Shown here: one piece after another, positions 35,327 through 44,422 of the stretch
Layout of the letters: each line of letters begins with the position of its first letter
Position numbering within the stretch: the stretch's first letter is position 1
Origin: an uncultured Lachnospiraceae bacterium
GTDB taxonomy: Bacteria; Bacillota; Clostridia; Lachnospirales; Lachnospiraceae
Length of the DNA: 64,000 bases
Assembly: GCA_910584915.1 (NCBI GenBank)
Contig: CAJUDM010000004.1
Coordinates: 124,001-188,000, forward strand
Direction of reading: 5' to 3'
Notes under the pieces: model-generated
The model's database searches: none
What the model saw: only the letters and a program-made list of their open reading frames with translations
What the model was told of the DNA's origin: nothing
Translations under genes and position numbers: made by a program

Positions 35327-38300
35327 ATGGACCAACCTTATCAGAATAATAGTAATAATGAATACAATAACGGCGGCTATAATAACGGTTACAACAATGG
35401 CGGTTATAACGGCGGCGACTACAATAATGGAAATAACGGGAACAACGGACCGGGGGCGCCCGGGCCGGGAAAAGGAAATGATCCCAAAAGGCAGAATATC
35501 TTTCTGCTGATGCTGGCTGCTGTCATCACGATGATTTTTATTGGGATGCTGATGATGGGCATGAGCAGTCAGAAGATGGAGGTCAGCTACAGTGAGTTTA
35601 TCCGGATGGTGGAAGAAGATAAGGTGGACTCCGTAATATTTGTCGGAGACAGACTTGACTTTGCGCTGAAAACGGAAGGTGCGGAAAAGGCTTCCGACGA
35701 TATCTCAGGAAAGGAGGACAGTTCATCCGCCGGGACATCGGGAACGCCGGTCATCAGACAGCAGGAAAATTTCTGGGCAAGGATGGTGCCGACACAGACC
35801 TATTACACGATCCGGGTGCAGGACGATGAACTTACCCCGCGGCTTTTGGAACACGGTGTCAATATTCAGGGGCAGACGGCAGGGCTTTTGGATTCCATCG
35901 TCTCCATCCTGATCTCAGTGGTGCTCCCGATCGGCCTGATGTGGCTGCTTTTGAGTTTCCTGTTCAAGAAGATGAGCAAGGGCGGCGGCATTATGGGTAT
36001 GGGAAAGACCACCGCGAAGGTTTATGTGCAGAAGGAGACAGGAGTTACCTTTAAAGATGTGGCGGGTGAGGACGAGGCGAAAGAGTCCCTCGTGGAGGTT
36101 GTGGACTTTCTCCACAATCCCGGCAAATATTCCCAGGTCGGCGCGAAGCTGCCGAAGGGAGCGCTGCTGGTGGGACCTCCCGGCACAGGTAAGACGCTGC
36201 TGGCGAGAGCGGTGGCAGGTGAGGCGAAGGTGCCGTTCTTTTCCCTGGCGGGCTCGGACTTTATCGAACTCTATGTAGGACTGGGCGCGTCCCGTGTCAG
36301 GGATCTGTTCAGGGAGGCGGAGAAAAATGCGCCCTGTATCGTATTTATCGATGAGATCGATGCCATCGGGCGGAGCAGAGACTCCAAGTACGGCGGCGGA
36401 AACGAGGAGCGGGAACAGACTTTGAACCAGCTGCTCTCGGAGATGGACGGATTTGACGGAAAGAGCGGGATCATTATCCTGGCGGCGACCAACAGACCGG
36501 AGATCCTGGATAAAGCGTTGCTCCGACCGGGGCGCTTTGACAGACGTATTATCGTGGATAAGCCTGATCTGAAAGGGCGTGTGGAGATCCTGAAGGTGCA
36601 TGCGAAGGATGTGCTGATGGATGATTCCGTTGACCTCAATGAAATTGCGTTAGCGACCAGCGGGGCAGTGGGTTCCGATCTGGCGAATATGATAAACGAG
36701 GCGGCGATCAACGCCGTGAAGATGGGCAGAGCATGCGTCTCCCAGAAAGACCTCTTCGATGCGGTGGAGCAGGTGTTGGTGGGCAAGGAGAAGAAGGACC
36801 GCATCATGAGCAAGGAGGAGCGGCGCATCGTATCCTACCATGAGACCGGCCATGCCCTGGTATCGGCGCTTCAGAAGAATTCTGAACCGGTGCAGAAGAT
36901 TACGATCGTGCCCAGGACCATGGGGGCGTTGGGCTATGTGATGCAGGTGCCGGAGGAGGAGAAATTCTTAAATACGGAAGCCGAGCTGCGGGATATGCTG
37001 GTAGGGCTTTTAGCGGGGCGCGCGGCGGAGGAGATCGTGTTCGACACTGTGACGACGGGGGCTTCCAACGATATAGAGAAAGCGACCAATATCGCCCGTT
37101 CCATGGTGACCCAGTACGGCATGAGCAAGAAGTTTGGGCTGATGGGACTGGAATCCGTGGAGAGCAGATATCTGGACGGCAGGACGGTCATGAACTGCAG
37201 CGATAATACGGCTGCGGATGTGGATACGGAAGTGATGAAGCTGTTGAAGGACAGCTATAAAGAGGCGAAGAAGCTTTTGAAGGAAAACAGAAAGCTTCTG
37301 GATAAACTGGCAGAGTTCCTGATCGAGAAGGAGACGATCACCGGTAAAGAGTTCATGAAGATATACCGGAAGGAAAAGGGCCTGCCGGAACCTGAGGAGA
37401 AGCCGGAGGAGGCGAGGACGGAGCAGGTTCCTGTGAGGCAGGGAGCACCGGGCTTCCACATTCCGGGAAATTACGGAAGGCCGCCGATACCGCCTGTGGG
37501 CGGTTTCAGACCAGGGCTGCCGCAGGGTGCCCCTTACGGAAACGGTCAACCGCAGGGAAATCCTTATCAGGGCGGCATGCCCGGACCGGGAGGAGCGCCG
37601 CAGGGGAATCCCTGTCAGGACGGGCAGCCCAACCCCGGAGGAGTGCCGCAGGGAATCCCGAATCAGGATGGCGGACCGGGAGGAGCACCGCAGGGAAATC
37701 CCTATCAGGACGGCCAGCTGAATACACCGCAGGGAAATCAGGGAATGCCGCAGGGCGGTTCTTACGGAAACGACCAGGGCGGTGCATTTCAGACAAACCC
37801 GTACCAGAGCGGAGGCCAGGGTGCGGAGGAGACGAGAAACAGCAGAAAGGAAGCGTGGGACGCCCAGTACAGGCAGAATCACTGGTCGAATCAGGCGGGA
37901 AATCAGAGTAAGCCGCAGCCAAATCCCTATCAGAGCGGAATGCCGAATCCCGGCGTGGCGCCGCAGGGGAATCCATACTGGAACAACCAGCCCGGACAGA
38001 GGGCGCCGCAGGGAAATCCCTATCAGGACGGCAGGCTGAATGTACCGCAGGGAGGTCCCGGTGGAAATGGAATGCCGGGAGGGATACAGAACCCGCAGGG
38101 ACAGCCGCCGGGAGCACCCGGTCCGGATGGCAAAGCGGAGGCGGCGCTGGGAACCCAGGGAGTAAAAGGCGCTTTCTCAGGAGTGCCGCAGGAAATCGTG
38201 GAGAGAGCGGAAGAACAGAGCTTTGTGCCGTATGAGGATATCCAGGAACCTGCCATTGTAGACAATGAGAAGGATGCGGAGATCGTGCTGGAGGCGGCGG

Positions 38301-38422
38301 TGGAAGCTTTGGAGAAGAAAAATGAGAATGCGGATGCCGCTATCGATGATCCGATAAAAGAGGAAAATGCGGAGACGGCGATGGAAAATGTGGATGCCGC
38401 AGAAGATAAAACGGAAGTATAA
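35327..38422 (+). CDS. ftsH: ATP-dependent zinc metalloprotease FtsH with long repetitive tail
   Basis: A 1031-residue membrane protease, against about 600-700 for normal FtsH. Residues 1-50 are Asn/Gly/Tyr-rich. Membrane helices lie near 57-78 and 185-208 around an extracytoplasmic domain. The AAA domain has Walker A GPPGTGKT at 283-290 and Walker B IVFIDEIDAIG. The protease site HETGH is at 505-509. The ordered part ends near 680 (KIYRKEKGLPEPEEKPEE). About 340 residues follow: a Pro/Gly/Gln/Asn-rich section with about nine PQGNPYQDG-like units, then an acidic Ala/Glu/Asp end. FtsH degrades unstable and damaged membrane proteins and may be ringed by HflKC encoded at 14796. ATG 35327 was chosen over an upstream start that overlaps the promoter. 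Confidence 0.93.
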   Translation: MDQPYQNNSNNEYNNGGYNNGYNNGGYNGGDYNNGNNGNNGPGAPGPGKGNDPKRQNIFLLMLAAVITMIFIGMLMMGMSSQKMEVSYSEFIRMVEEDKVDSVIFVGDRLDFALKTEGAEKASDDISGKEDSSSAGTSGTPVIRQQENFWARMVPTQTYYTIRVQDDELTPRLLEHGVNIQGQTAGLLDSIVSILISVVLPIGLMWLLLSFLFKKMSKGGGIMGMGKTTAKVYVQKETGVTFKDVAGEDEAKESLVEVVDFLHNPGKYSQVGAKLPKGALLVGPPGTGKTLLARAVAGEAKVPFFSLAGSDFIELYVGLGASRVRDLFREAEKNAPCIVFIDEIDAIGRSRDSKYGGGNEEREQTLNQLLSEMDGFDGKSGIIILAATNRPEILDKALLRPGRFDRRIIVDKPDLKGRVEILKVHAKDVLMDDSVDLNEIALATSGAVGSDLANMINEAAINAVKMGRACVSQKDLFDAVEQVLVGKEKKDRIMSKEERRIVSYHETGHALVSALQKNSEPVQKITIVPRTMGALGYVMQVPEEEKFLNTEAELRDMLVGLLAGRAAEEIVFDTVTTGASNDIEKATNIARSMVTQYGMSKKFGLMGLESVESRYLDGRTVMNCSDNTAADVDTEVMKLLKDSYKEAKKLLKENRKLLDKLAEFLIEKETITGKEFMKIYRKEKGLPEPEEKPEEARTEQVPVRQGAPGFHIPGNYGRPPIPPVGGFRPGLPQGAPYGNGQPQGNPYQGGMPGPGGAPQGNPCQDGQPNPGGVPQGIPNQDGGPGGAPQGNPYQDGQLNTPQGNQGMPQGGSYGNDQGGAFQTNPYQSGGQGAEETRNSRKEAWDAQYRQNHWSNQAGNQSKPQPNPYQSGMPNPGVAPQGNPYWNNQPGQRAPQGNPYQDGRLNVPQGGPGGNGMPGGIQNPQGQPPGAPGPDGKAEAALGTQGVKGAFSGVPQEIVERAEEQSFVPYEDIQEPAIVDNEKDAEIVLEAAVEALEKKNENADAAIDDPIKEENAETAMENVDAAEDKTEV

Positions 38423-38463
38423 AAAGTATGGAAGAGCCGGATAGGCAGATGTGTAAAAGGAGG

Positions 38464-38493
38464 CAGGCTGTCCGTCAGTTGACGGGCAGCCTG
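38464..38493 (+). terminator. ftsH terminator
   Basis: A 14-bp stem with one wobble (38464-38477 with 38480-38493). A second perfect 8-bp hairpin TTTTGAGA/TCTCAAAA follows at 38513-38533. Confidence 0.6.
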
Positions 38494-38622
38494 AATTGAT
38501 TTCTACTGACTGTTTTGAGAGATTTTCTCAAAATACTGGATTGCAATCCACAGTGCCTGCCGAAGTTGAAATTAGCTATGTGAACCCCATGGGTATCTTT
38601 GGAAGAAAGGCGGATTATAAAT

Positions 38623-38877
38623 ATGGACAATAAAACATATAGTATAGATGTACCTCATTTTTATTGCTTGGAGTATCGTGAAGCTGATAAGAAAATGTTT
38701 GTAGAAATGGATTTTCGAGAAGATATTTTTATATTGAGTACCGATTTGATTACTCATTGGGAAAAACCTTATGAAAATATTAGAATTGAGGATAAGGATA
38801 AAAAAAGAATATTATTCAACATAGAAGAATTTTTATTGACAAAAACAATACCGAGCAATATTATCTGGGAAGATTGA
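38623..38877 (+). CDS. small AT-rich hypothetical protein
   Basis: An 84-residue acidic protein I do not recognise. It is soluble, with alternating strands (SIDVPHFYCLEYREADKKMF, VEMDFREDIFILSTDLITHW) and a helical end (LFNIEEFLLTKTIPSNIIWE). Composition is much more AT-rich than ftsH and uvrC on either side, suggesting a separate origin. Size, acidity and AT content resemble orphan immunity-type genes, but no family can be named. GGAAGAAAGG lies ahead of the chosen ATG; an upstream in-frame TTG at 38599 is less likely. Confidence 0.55.
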   Translation: MDNKTYSIDVPHFYCLEYREADKKMFVEMDFREDIFILSTDLITHWEKPYENIRIEDKDKKRILFNIEEFLLTKTIPSNIIWED

Positions 38878-39009
38878 AGCAGAGGGTTTAAATTCTGATT
38901 ACGGAAGGCGGCAGATGTGCGATACCGGAGTGAAAATATGGATTGTTATTTTGCCGGCTGCAACATATAATTGAGATATATCAGGGCGAAGAGGTGCGTG
39001 GATACCGCT

Positions 39010-40875
39010 ATGTTTGACATCGAAGAGGAATTGAAAAAGCTGCCGGCAAAGCCCGGCGTATATATCATGCACGATGAGGCGGACACGATCCTCTATGTGG
39101 GAAAGGCGGTGAATCTGCACAACAGAGTGCGCTCGTATTTCCGGAAGATACACGGCAGGGGACCGCAGATCGAGAAAATGGTGCAGCAGATCGCGCGGTT
39201 TGAATATATCGTGACGGACTCCGAACTGGAGGCGTTGGTTCTGGAGAACAACCTGATCAAGGAGAACAGCCCGAAGTACAATACGCTGTTAAAGGATGAC
39301 AAAACCTATCCCTTTATCAAAGTGACGGTGTCGGAGGATTTCCCGCGAGTCCTGTTTTCCCGGGAGATGAAAAAGGACAGGTCGCGTTATTTTGGACCGT
39401 ATACGAGCGCGACGGCGGTGAAGGATACGATCGAATTGTTAAATAAGCTGTTTAAGCTGCGCACCTGCAATAGAGTGCTGCCGCGGGATATAGGGCAGGA
39501 GCGCCCCTGCCTCAACCATCACATTGGACAATGTCTTGCGCCCTGTCAGGGGTATATCAGTAAAGAGGAGTACCGAAAGAGGGTGGATCAGGCGTTGGAT
39601 TTTCTGGGCGGCAATTATAATGTAATCCTGAAAGATCTGGAGAAGAAGATGCAGGACGCGTCGGAGGAGCTGAACTTCGAGGAGGCGATCCGCTACCGGG
39701 ATCTGTATGAGAGCGTAAGGAGTGTCTCCCAGAAACAGAAGATCACCCACAGCGATGGGGAGGACAAGGATATCATTGCTGTGGCGCAGGACGAGCAGGA
39801 TGCGGTCGTTCAGGTATTTTTTGTCAGGGGCGGCAAACTGATCGGGCGGGAACATTACTATATGACAAATGTGTCAGGTGTATTGCGGAGCGATATCCTG
39901 CAGCAGTTTATTCAGCAGTTCTATGCGGGTACGCCTTTTCTACCGCGGGAGCTGATCCTGCAGGAGGCTGTGGAGGACATGGAAGTGCTGGAGCAGTGGC
40001 TTGGCGGTAAGCGGGGCGGCAGAGTTTATCTCAGGGTGCCGCAGAAAGGCACGAAGGAAAAACTGGTGGAACTTGCGGAGCAGAATGCGCGGCTGATCCT
40101 GTCAAAGGACAAGGAGAAGATCAGACGGGAGGAGGGGAGAACCATCGGGGCGGTGAAGGAGATCGCATCGCTGCTTCATCTTCAGCATATCAACAGAATG
40201 GAGGCTTTCGATATCTCCAACATCAGCGGTTTTGAGAATGTGGGATCCATGGTGGTCTATGAAAAGGGGAAACCCAAGCGCAGCGATTACCGAAAATTTA
40301 AGATCAGGACGGTCAGCGGACCGGACGACTATGCCTGCATGAAGGAGGTGCTGACAAGGCGTTTTCTGCACGGGATGGAGGAGCGGGAGGAGCTGTCTGC
40401 GAGAAAGATGGATGCGGAGTACGGTTCTTTTACAAAGTTTCCGGATCTGCTCCTGATGGATGGCGGAAAAGGCCAGGTGAATATTGCGTTGGAGGTGCTG
40501 AAGGATTTGAAGATCGATATTCCGGTCTGCGGCATGGTAAAAGACGACAACCACCGGACCAGGGGGCTCTACTATCATAACAGAGAGATTCCCATTGACA
40601 GACATTCGGAAGGTTTTAAACTTATCACAAGGATACAGGATGAAGCCCACCGCTTTGCCATAGAGTATCACCGCTCCCTGCGGGGCAAAACCCAGGTGAG
40701 ATCTGTCCTGGAGGATATTCCCGGCGTGGGTGAGGCAAGGCGGAAGGCGCTGATGCGGCACTTTAAATCCATGGATGAGATGAGGAAGGCGAGCGTGGAA
40801 CAGTTCGCAAAGATCCCTGAGATTCCCGAGAATATCGCGGAGGGAATATACGCGTTTTTCCACCCCGAAAGTTAG
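39010..40875 (+). CDS. uvrC: excinuclease ABC subunit C
   Basis: A 621-residue nucleotide-excision-repair endonuclease. The GIY-YIG nuclease is at the N terminus (KPGVYIMHDEADTILYVGKA), which makes the 3' incision. A UVR motif lies around 200-235 (LEKKMQDASEELNFEEAIRY). The RNase H-like 5'-incision domain contains AFDISNISG and LLLMDGGKGQVNIA, and helix-hairpin-helix elements close the protein (EDIPGVGEARRKALMRHF). ATG 39010 (MFDIEEEL) fits the family N terminus; a GTG at 38998, closer to a GAGG, would add four residues. Confidence 0.95.
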   Translation: MFDIEEELKKLPAKPGVYIMHDEADTILYVGKAVNLHNRVRSYFRKIHGRGPQIEKMVQQIARFEYIVTDSELEALVLENNLIKENSPKYNTLLKDDKTYPFIKVTVSEDFPRVLFSREMKKDRSRYFGPYTSATAVKDTIELLNKLFKLRTCNRVLPRDIGQERPCLNHHIGQCLAPCQGYISKEEYRKRVDQALDFLGGNYNVILKDLEKKMQDASEELNFEEAIRYRDLYESVRSVSQKQKITHSDGEDKDIIAVAQDEQDAVVQVFFVRGGKLIGREHYYMTNVSGVLRSDILQQFIQQFYAGTPFLPRELILQEAVEDMEVLEQWLGGKRGGRVYLRVPQKGTKEKLVELAEQNARLILSKDKEKIRREEGRTIGAVKEIASLLHLQHINRMEAFDISNISGFENVGSMVVYEKGKPKRSDYRKFKIRTVSGPDDYACMKEVLTRRFLHGMEEREELSARKMDAEYGSFTKFPDLLLMDGGKGQVNIALEVLKDLKIDIPVCGMVKDDNHRTRGLYYHNREIPIDRHSEGFKLITRIQDEAHRFAIEYHRSLRGKTQVRSVLEDIPGVGEARRKALMRHFKSMDEMRKASVEQFAKIPEIPENIAEGIYAFFHPES

Positions 40876-40926
40876 ATCCTGCCGTGAGCTCCCCGATTTT
40901 TTTTCTGTTAATTTCTCCCAGGTTGT

Positions 40927-40935
40927 GGTATAATA
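40927..40935 (+). promoter_or_regulatory. extended -10 promoter of hprK
   Basis: TGGTATAAT gives an extended -10 element; a weak -35 GTTAAT lies about 17 bp upstream. Transcription from here would leave a leader of about 240 nt before hprK. Confidence 0.45.
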
Positions 40936-40972
40936 TCCACAAAAGTAATGAGCAGTGCGAAAAAAGGCTGAT

Positions 40973-41130
40973 AAAAAGCTGCGTTGTGCTTGCACAAAAG
41001 CAGGTTTTTATCTGACTTTTTTCATAGGGCGTATGCCCGTGAGCGAGGAAAACCGCAGGTTTTACGAGCTTGCACTGCGCAGTAAAAAGAAAAGACTGAA
41101 AAAGCTGCGTTGTGCCTGCACTGCGCAGTA
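40973..41130 (+). repeat. duplicated segment in the hprK leader
   Basis: A 23-nt sequence (40973-40995) recurs at 41099-41121 with one difference. A second 14-nt sequence TGCACTGCGCAGTA occurs at 41071-41084 and 41117-41130 and contains the palindrome CTGCGCAG. Between them is a hairpin GGGC-GTAT-GCCC near 41027-41038. The arrangement looks like a structured leader or a small repeat cluster; the 40876-41186 gap holds no gene. Confidence 0.55.
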
Positions 41131-41186
41131 GAGGGAAAGGGTTAATAAAAAGCGGGAAAGTATGTACAGGAGAAGGAGAAAAAATT

Positions 41187-42122
41187 ATGGCAAGTATTCG
41201 TCTGACTAAAGTTATTGAAAAGATGAAACTGGAAAATCTGACACCGGAACTTGATATCAAAAATGTGAAGATATCTCAGCCGGATATCAACAGGCCGGCA
41301 TTGCAGCTGACGGGTTATCTGGAGCATTTTGCGACCACAAGGCTGCAGGTGATGGGATTTGTGGAATACAGCTATATGATGGGGATGAGCGAAGAGAAGA
41401 GAAGGGAGATCTATGACGGGCTCATTCAGGACGATTGTCCCGGGTTTGTGTTTTGCAGAGAGCTGGTGCCGGATGAGATCTTTCTGGAAATTGCCAATAA
41501 AAAGGGTGTGCCTGTATTAAATACAAAGAAAGCGACTTCGGCGTTTATGGCGGAGATCATCCGCTGGTTAAATGTGAAACTGGCGCCCTGCATTTCAGTC
41601 CATGGCGTGCTGGTGGATGTCTACGGGGAAGGCGTTCTGATCACGGGGGAGAGCGGCATCGGGAAATCCGAGGCGGCTCTTGAACTGATCAAGAGGGGAC
41701 ACCGCCTTGTGACGGACGATGTGGTGGAACTGCGCAAGGTGAGTGAGGAGACATTGATCGGATCCGCGCCGGATATCACGAAGCATTTCATCGAACTGCG
41801 CGGTATCGGCATCGTGGATGTAAAAACGCTGTTTGGTGTGTCCTGCGTCAGGGAGACGCAGAATATCGACCTCGTGATCAAGCTTGAGGACTGGGATAAG
41901 GACAAAGAATATGACAGACTTGGCCTGCAGGAGGAATATACTGAATATCTGGGGAATAAGATAGTATGTCACAATATACCGATCAGGCCCGGGCGGAATC
42001 TGGCGATCATCTGTGAGGCGGCAGCGGTAAACCACCGCCAGAAGAAGATGGGCTATAATGCGGCACAGGAACTGTATAACCGTGTACAGCGCAACCTGGC
42101 ACAGAAGAGAGAAGAAAATTAA
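41187..42122 (+). CDS. hprK: HPr kinase/phosphorylase
   Basis: A 311-residue bifunctional regulator that phosphorylates and dephosphorylates Ser46 of HPr and Crh in response to glycolytic metabolites. The N-terminal domain precedes the P-loop GESGIGKS at 154-161. The catalytic Asp follows in HRLVTDDVVELR, and the HprK signature region IELRGIGIVDVKTLFG is complete. A strong AGGAGAAGGAG site precedes the ATG. It is followed after 22 bases by a ROK glucokinase, and a Crh-type substrate is encoded 4 kb downstream at 46205. Confidence 0.95.
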   Translation: MASIRLTKVIEKMKLENLTPELDIKNVKISQPDINRPALQLTGYLEHFATTRLQVMGFVEYSYMMGMSEEKRREIYDGLIQDDCPGFVFCRELVPDEIFLEIANKKGVPVLNTKKATSAFMAEIIRWLNVKLAPCISVHGVLVDVYGEGVLITGESGIGKSEAALELIKRGHRLVTDDVVELRKVSEETLIGSAPDITKHFIELRGIGIVDVKTLFGVSCVRETQNIDLVIKLEDWDKDKEYDRLGLQEEYTEYLGNKIVCHNIPIRPGRNLAIICEAAAVNHRQKKMGYNAAQELYNRVQRNLAQKREEN

Positions 42123-42144
42123 TGGAGAGGGGGAGGTACAAAAG

Positions 42145-43089
42145 ATGGGTAATTATGTATTCGGGGTGGATGTAGGTGGAACGTCTGTAAAAATGGGGCT
42201 CTTCAACATGGAAGGCATGGCGGTCGACAAGTGGGAGATTCCCACCAGAACAGAGAACGGCGGCGAGAATATTTTGCCGGATATCGCGGAGAGTATACAC
42301 GAAAAAATAGCGGAAAAGCAGTATTCAAAAGAAGAGATTGCCGGTATCGGCATTGCCGTACCGGGACCTGTAAACGGAGCAGGCGTCGTCAATAAGGCGG
42401 TAAATCTGGGCTGGGATGTGACACCAGTCAAGGAGATCATGGAGAAACTCAGCGGGCTTCCGACAGAGGTGGGAAACGATGCAAACGTGGCTGCGCTCGG
42501 AGAGATGTGGAAGGGCGGCGGCAAGGGTTATACTTCTTTGGTGATGGTAACGCTGGGGACAGGAATCGGCGGCGGCGTGATCGTGGATGGCAGGCTTGTG
42601 ACCGGCGTGGACGGGGCAGGCGGCGAGATTGGCCATATGCATATCATGGATGGCGAGGAGGAGCCCTGCAACTGCGGCTGCAGAGGATGCCTTGAACAGT
42701 ACGGATCCGCTACCGGCATTGTGCGGCTGGCGGGGAAGGTGCTGGCGGAATCGGATGAACCGAGCATACTCAGGGAGAAAGAAGTGACTGCCAAGGCAGT
42801 GTTTGACGCCGTGAGGGAAGGCGATAAGGCTGCGCAGGAGACTGCGGAGCGATTTGGTGAGATATTGGGCAAAGGGCTGGCAATGATAGCCAGTGTACTC
42901 AATCCGGCAGTGTTCGTGATCGGCGGCGGCGTGTCCAAGGCGGGAGAGATACTGTTTGACTATATCCGTCCTCCGTTTGAGAAATATGTATTTTCTGGAA
43001 GCAGGGACGCAAAATTTGTGCTGGCAACGCTGGGAAATGATGCGGGAATATACGGCGCCGCAAAACTGGTATTGGACGCCGTGCAGTAG
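42145..43089 (+). CDS. glcK: ROK-family glucokinase
   Basis: A 314-residue ROK kinase. The ATP loop VFGVDVGGTSVKMGLF is at the N terminus. The glucose-binding segment includes GNDANVAALGEMWKGGG. The ROK zinc motif CNCGCRGCLEQYGS is complete with its preceding EIGHMHI. It phosphorylates glucose, and ROK proteins of this type in Gram-positives also influence carbon repression. The ATG at 42145 follows GGGGGAGG. Its TAG stop overlaps the first base of the 102-bp tandem repeat. Confidence 0.92.
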   Translation: MGNYVFGVDVGGTSVKMGLFNMEGMAVDKWEIPTRTENGGENILPDIAESIHEKIAEKQYSKEEIAGIGIAVPGPVNGAGVVNKAVNLGWDVTPVKEIMEKLSGLPTEVGNDANVAALGEMWKGGGKGYTSLVMVTLGTGIGGGVIVDGRLVTGVDGAGGEIGHMHIMDGEEEPCNCGCRGCLEQYGSATGIVRLAGKVLAESDEPSILREKEVTAKAVFDAVREGDKAAQETAERFGEILGKGLAMIASVLNPAVFVIGGGVSKAGEILFDYIRPPFEKYVFSGSRDAKFVLATLGNDAGIYGAAKLVLDAVQ

Positions 43090-43409
43090 GCAGATGCGGA
43101 ACTGAAAACAGCATCTGCCAGGACAGTACCCAGAGAATTTACAGAGGCGGAAGCGGCTGTAAATATCTCTGCCGTATAAGGTGCTGGGAAGGCAGATGCG
43201 GAACTGAAAACAGCATCTGCCAGGACAGTGCCCAGAGAATTTACAGAGGCGGAAGCGGCTGGAAATATCTCTGCCGTATAAGGTGCTGGAAAGGCAGATG
43301 CGGAACTGAAAACAGCATCTGCCAGGACAGTGCCCAGAGAATTTACAGACGCAGAAGCGGCTGGAAATATCTCTGCCGTATAAGGTGCTGGGAAGGCAGA
43401 TGCGGAACT
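43089..43409 (+). repeat. 102-bp tandem repeat, three full copies plus a partial fourth
   Basis: Units start at 43089, 43191 and 43293, with a 15-base partial copy at 43395-43409. The period is exactly 102 bp and neighbouring copies differ at three positions each. In every unit GGCAGATGC and GCATCTGCC form a perfect 9-bp hairpin. A second stem joins AGAGAATTTACA with TGTAAATATCTCT, perfect apart from a bulge in copy 1 and with one T-to-G change in copies 2 and 3. The array fills the whole gap between glcK and murB, and the murB start region lies inside the partial fourth copy. Confidence 0.92.
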
Positions 43410-44335
43410 ATATTATAGAAAGGATTGAGTTGAGAGGGGAAATAATAGCGGAAATAGAGAGGATCCTGCCGGCAGGGCAGATCCTTAGGCAGGAACCCAT
43501 GAGCCGCCATACGACTTTTCGTGTGGGCGGACCGGCGGAGATGTTTCTGAAGATAAGGTCAGCCGGGGAACTTCAGAAATTACTTACATTTTTTTGTGAA
43601 AGTGGTACAAAATATTTTGTGGTGGGAAACGGCAGTAACCTTCTGGTCAGCGATGAGGGTTATGATGGAGTTATCCTCCATATTGCGGATGGCTTTCAGG
43701 AGATTCGGATCGCGAATGAAAAAATAACGGCACAGGCGGGTGTGCTGCTTGGCAGAACGGCGTCTGCGGCATTAGAGCACTCTCTGACAGGGCTTGAGTT
43801 TGCCTCAGGGATCCCGGGATCCGTGGGCGGCGGTGTGGTAATGAATGCGGGCGCCTATGAGGGCGAGATGAGCCAGGTGGTGGGCCGGGTAAAAGGCATC
43901 ACGCCGGAGGGCAAAGAAATAGAGTTTGCAAATGAGGAACTGGACTACGGTTACAGGAAGAGCATCCTGAAGCGAAAAAAGATTGTGGTGACAGAAGTTG
44001 AATTCCGGCTTTTCGGCGGCATGAGAAAAGAAATATCGGCGAAGATGGCAGATTTTGCCGAGAGAAGGCGAGTAAAACAGCCATTAGAATACCCGAGCGC
44101 GGGAAGTACGTTTAAAAGGCCGGAAGGATATTTTGCCGGAAAGCTTATTATGGACGCAGGGCTGCGCGGCATGAGCGTGGGAGGCGCGCAGGTATCGGAA
44201 AAGCATTGCGGATTCATCATCAATAAAGGCGGGGCGACGGCTGCGGATATCAGGCGGCTGATGAACATGGTGCAGGAGCGGGTGAGAGAGCGCTTCGGCG
44301 TGGAGTTAGAGCCCGAGGTGATATACCTGGAGTAA
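43400..44335 (+). CDS. murB: UDP-N-acetylenolpyruvoylglucosamine reductase
   Basis: A 311-residue FAD enzyme of peptidoglycan precursor synthesis that reduces UDP-GlcNAc-enolpyruvate. FAD-binding segments are MSRHTTFRVGGPAEMF and FVVGNGSNLLVSDEGY, then GLEFASGIPGSVGGGVVMNA. The catalytic Ser lies in YPSAGSTFKRPEG and the final Glu in ELEPEVIYLE. The start is uncertain: ATG 43400 lies in the partial 102-bp repeat with GGAAGG close ahead, while TTG 43430 has AGAAAGG at better spacing and gives the more usual N terminus (LRGEIIAEIERIL). Confidence 0.93.
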   Translation: MRNYIIERIELRGEIIAEIERILPAGQILRQEPMSRHTTFRVGGPAEMFLKIRSAGELQKLLTFFCESGTKYFVVGNGSNLLVSDEGYDGVILHIADGFQEIRIANEKITAQAGVLLGRTASAALEHSLTGLEFASGIPGSVGGGVVMNAGAYEGEMSQVVGRVKGITPEGKEIEFANEELDYGYRKSILKRKKIVVTEVEFRLFGGMRKEISAKMADFAERRRVKQPLEYPSAGSTFKRPEGYFAGKLIMDAGLRGMSVGGAQVSEKHCGFIINKGGATAADIRRLMNMVQERVRERFGVELEPEVIYLE

Positions 44336-44422
44336 AGCTACTTTCGACTTATGGCTATGGAGAGCCGGCGGAATGTGCTTTCTATTATGGCAAAGTTTTG
44401 CATATGATAAAAAGGGGCAGCG

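Noticed and set aside
37500..38060. Repeated DNA in the ftsH tail considered as a separate repeat element
   Set aside because: The repeats keep the ftsH frame and encode PQGNPYQ-like units, so they are part of the coding sequence.
43089..43409. Tandem repeats considered as a CRISPR array
   Set aside because: Units are 102 bp, directly adjacent with no variable spacers, and no cas genes are present.
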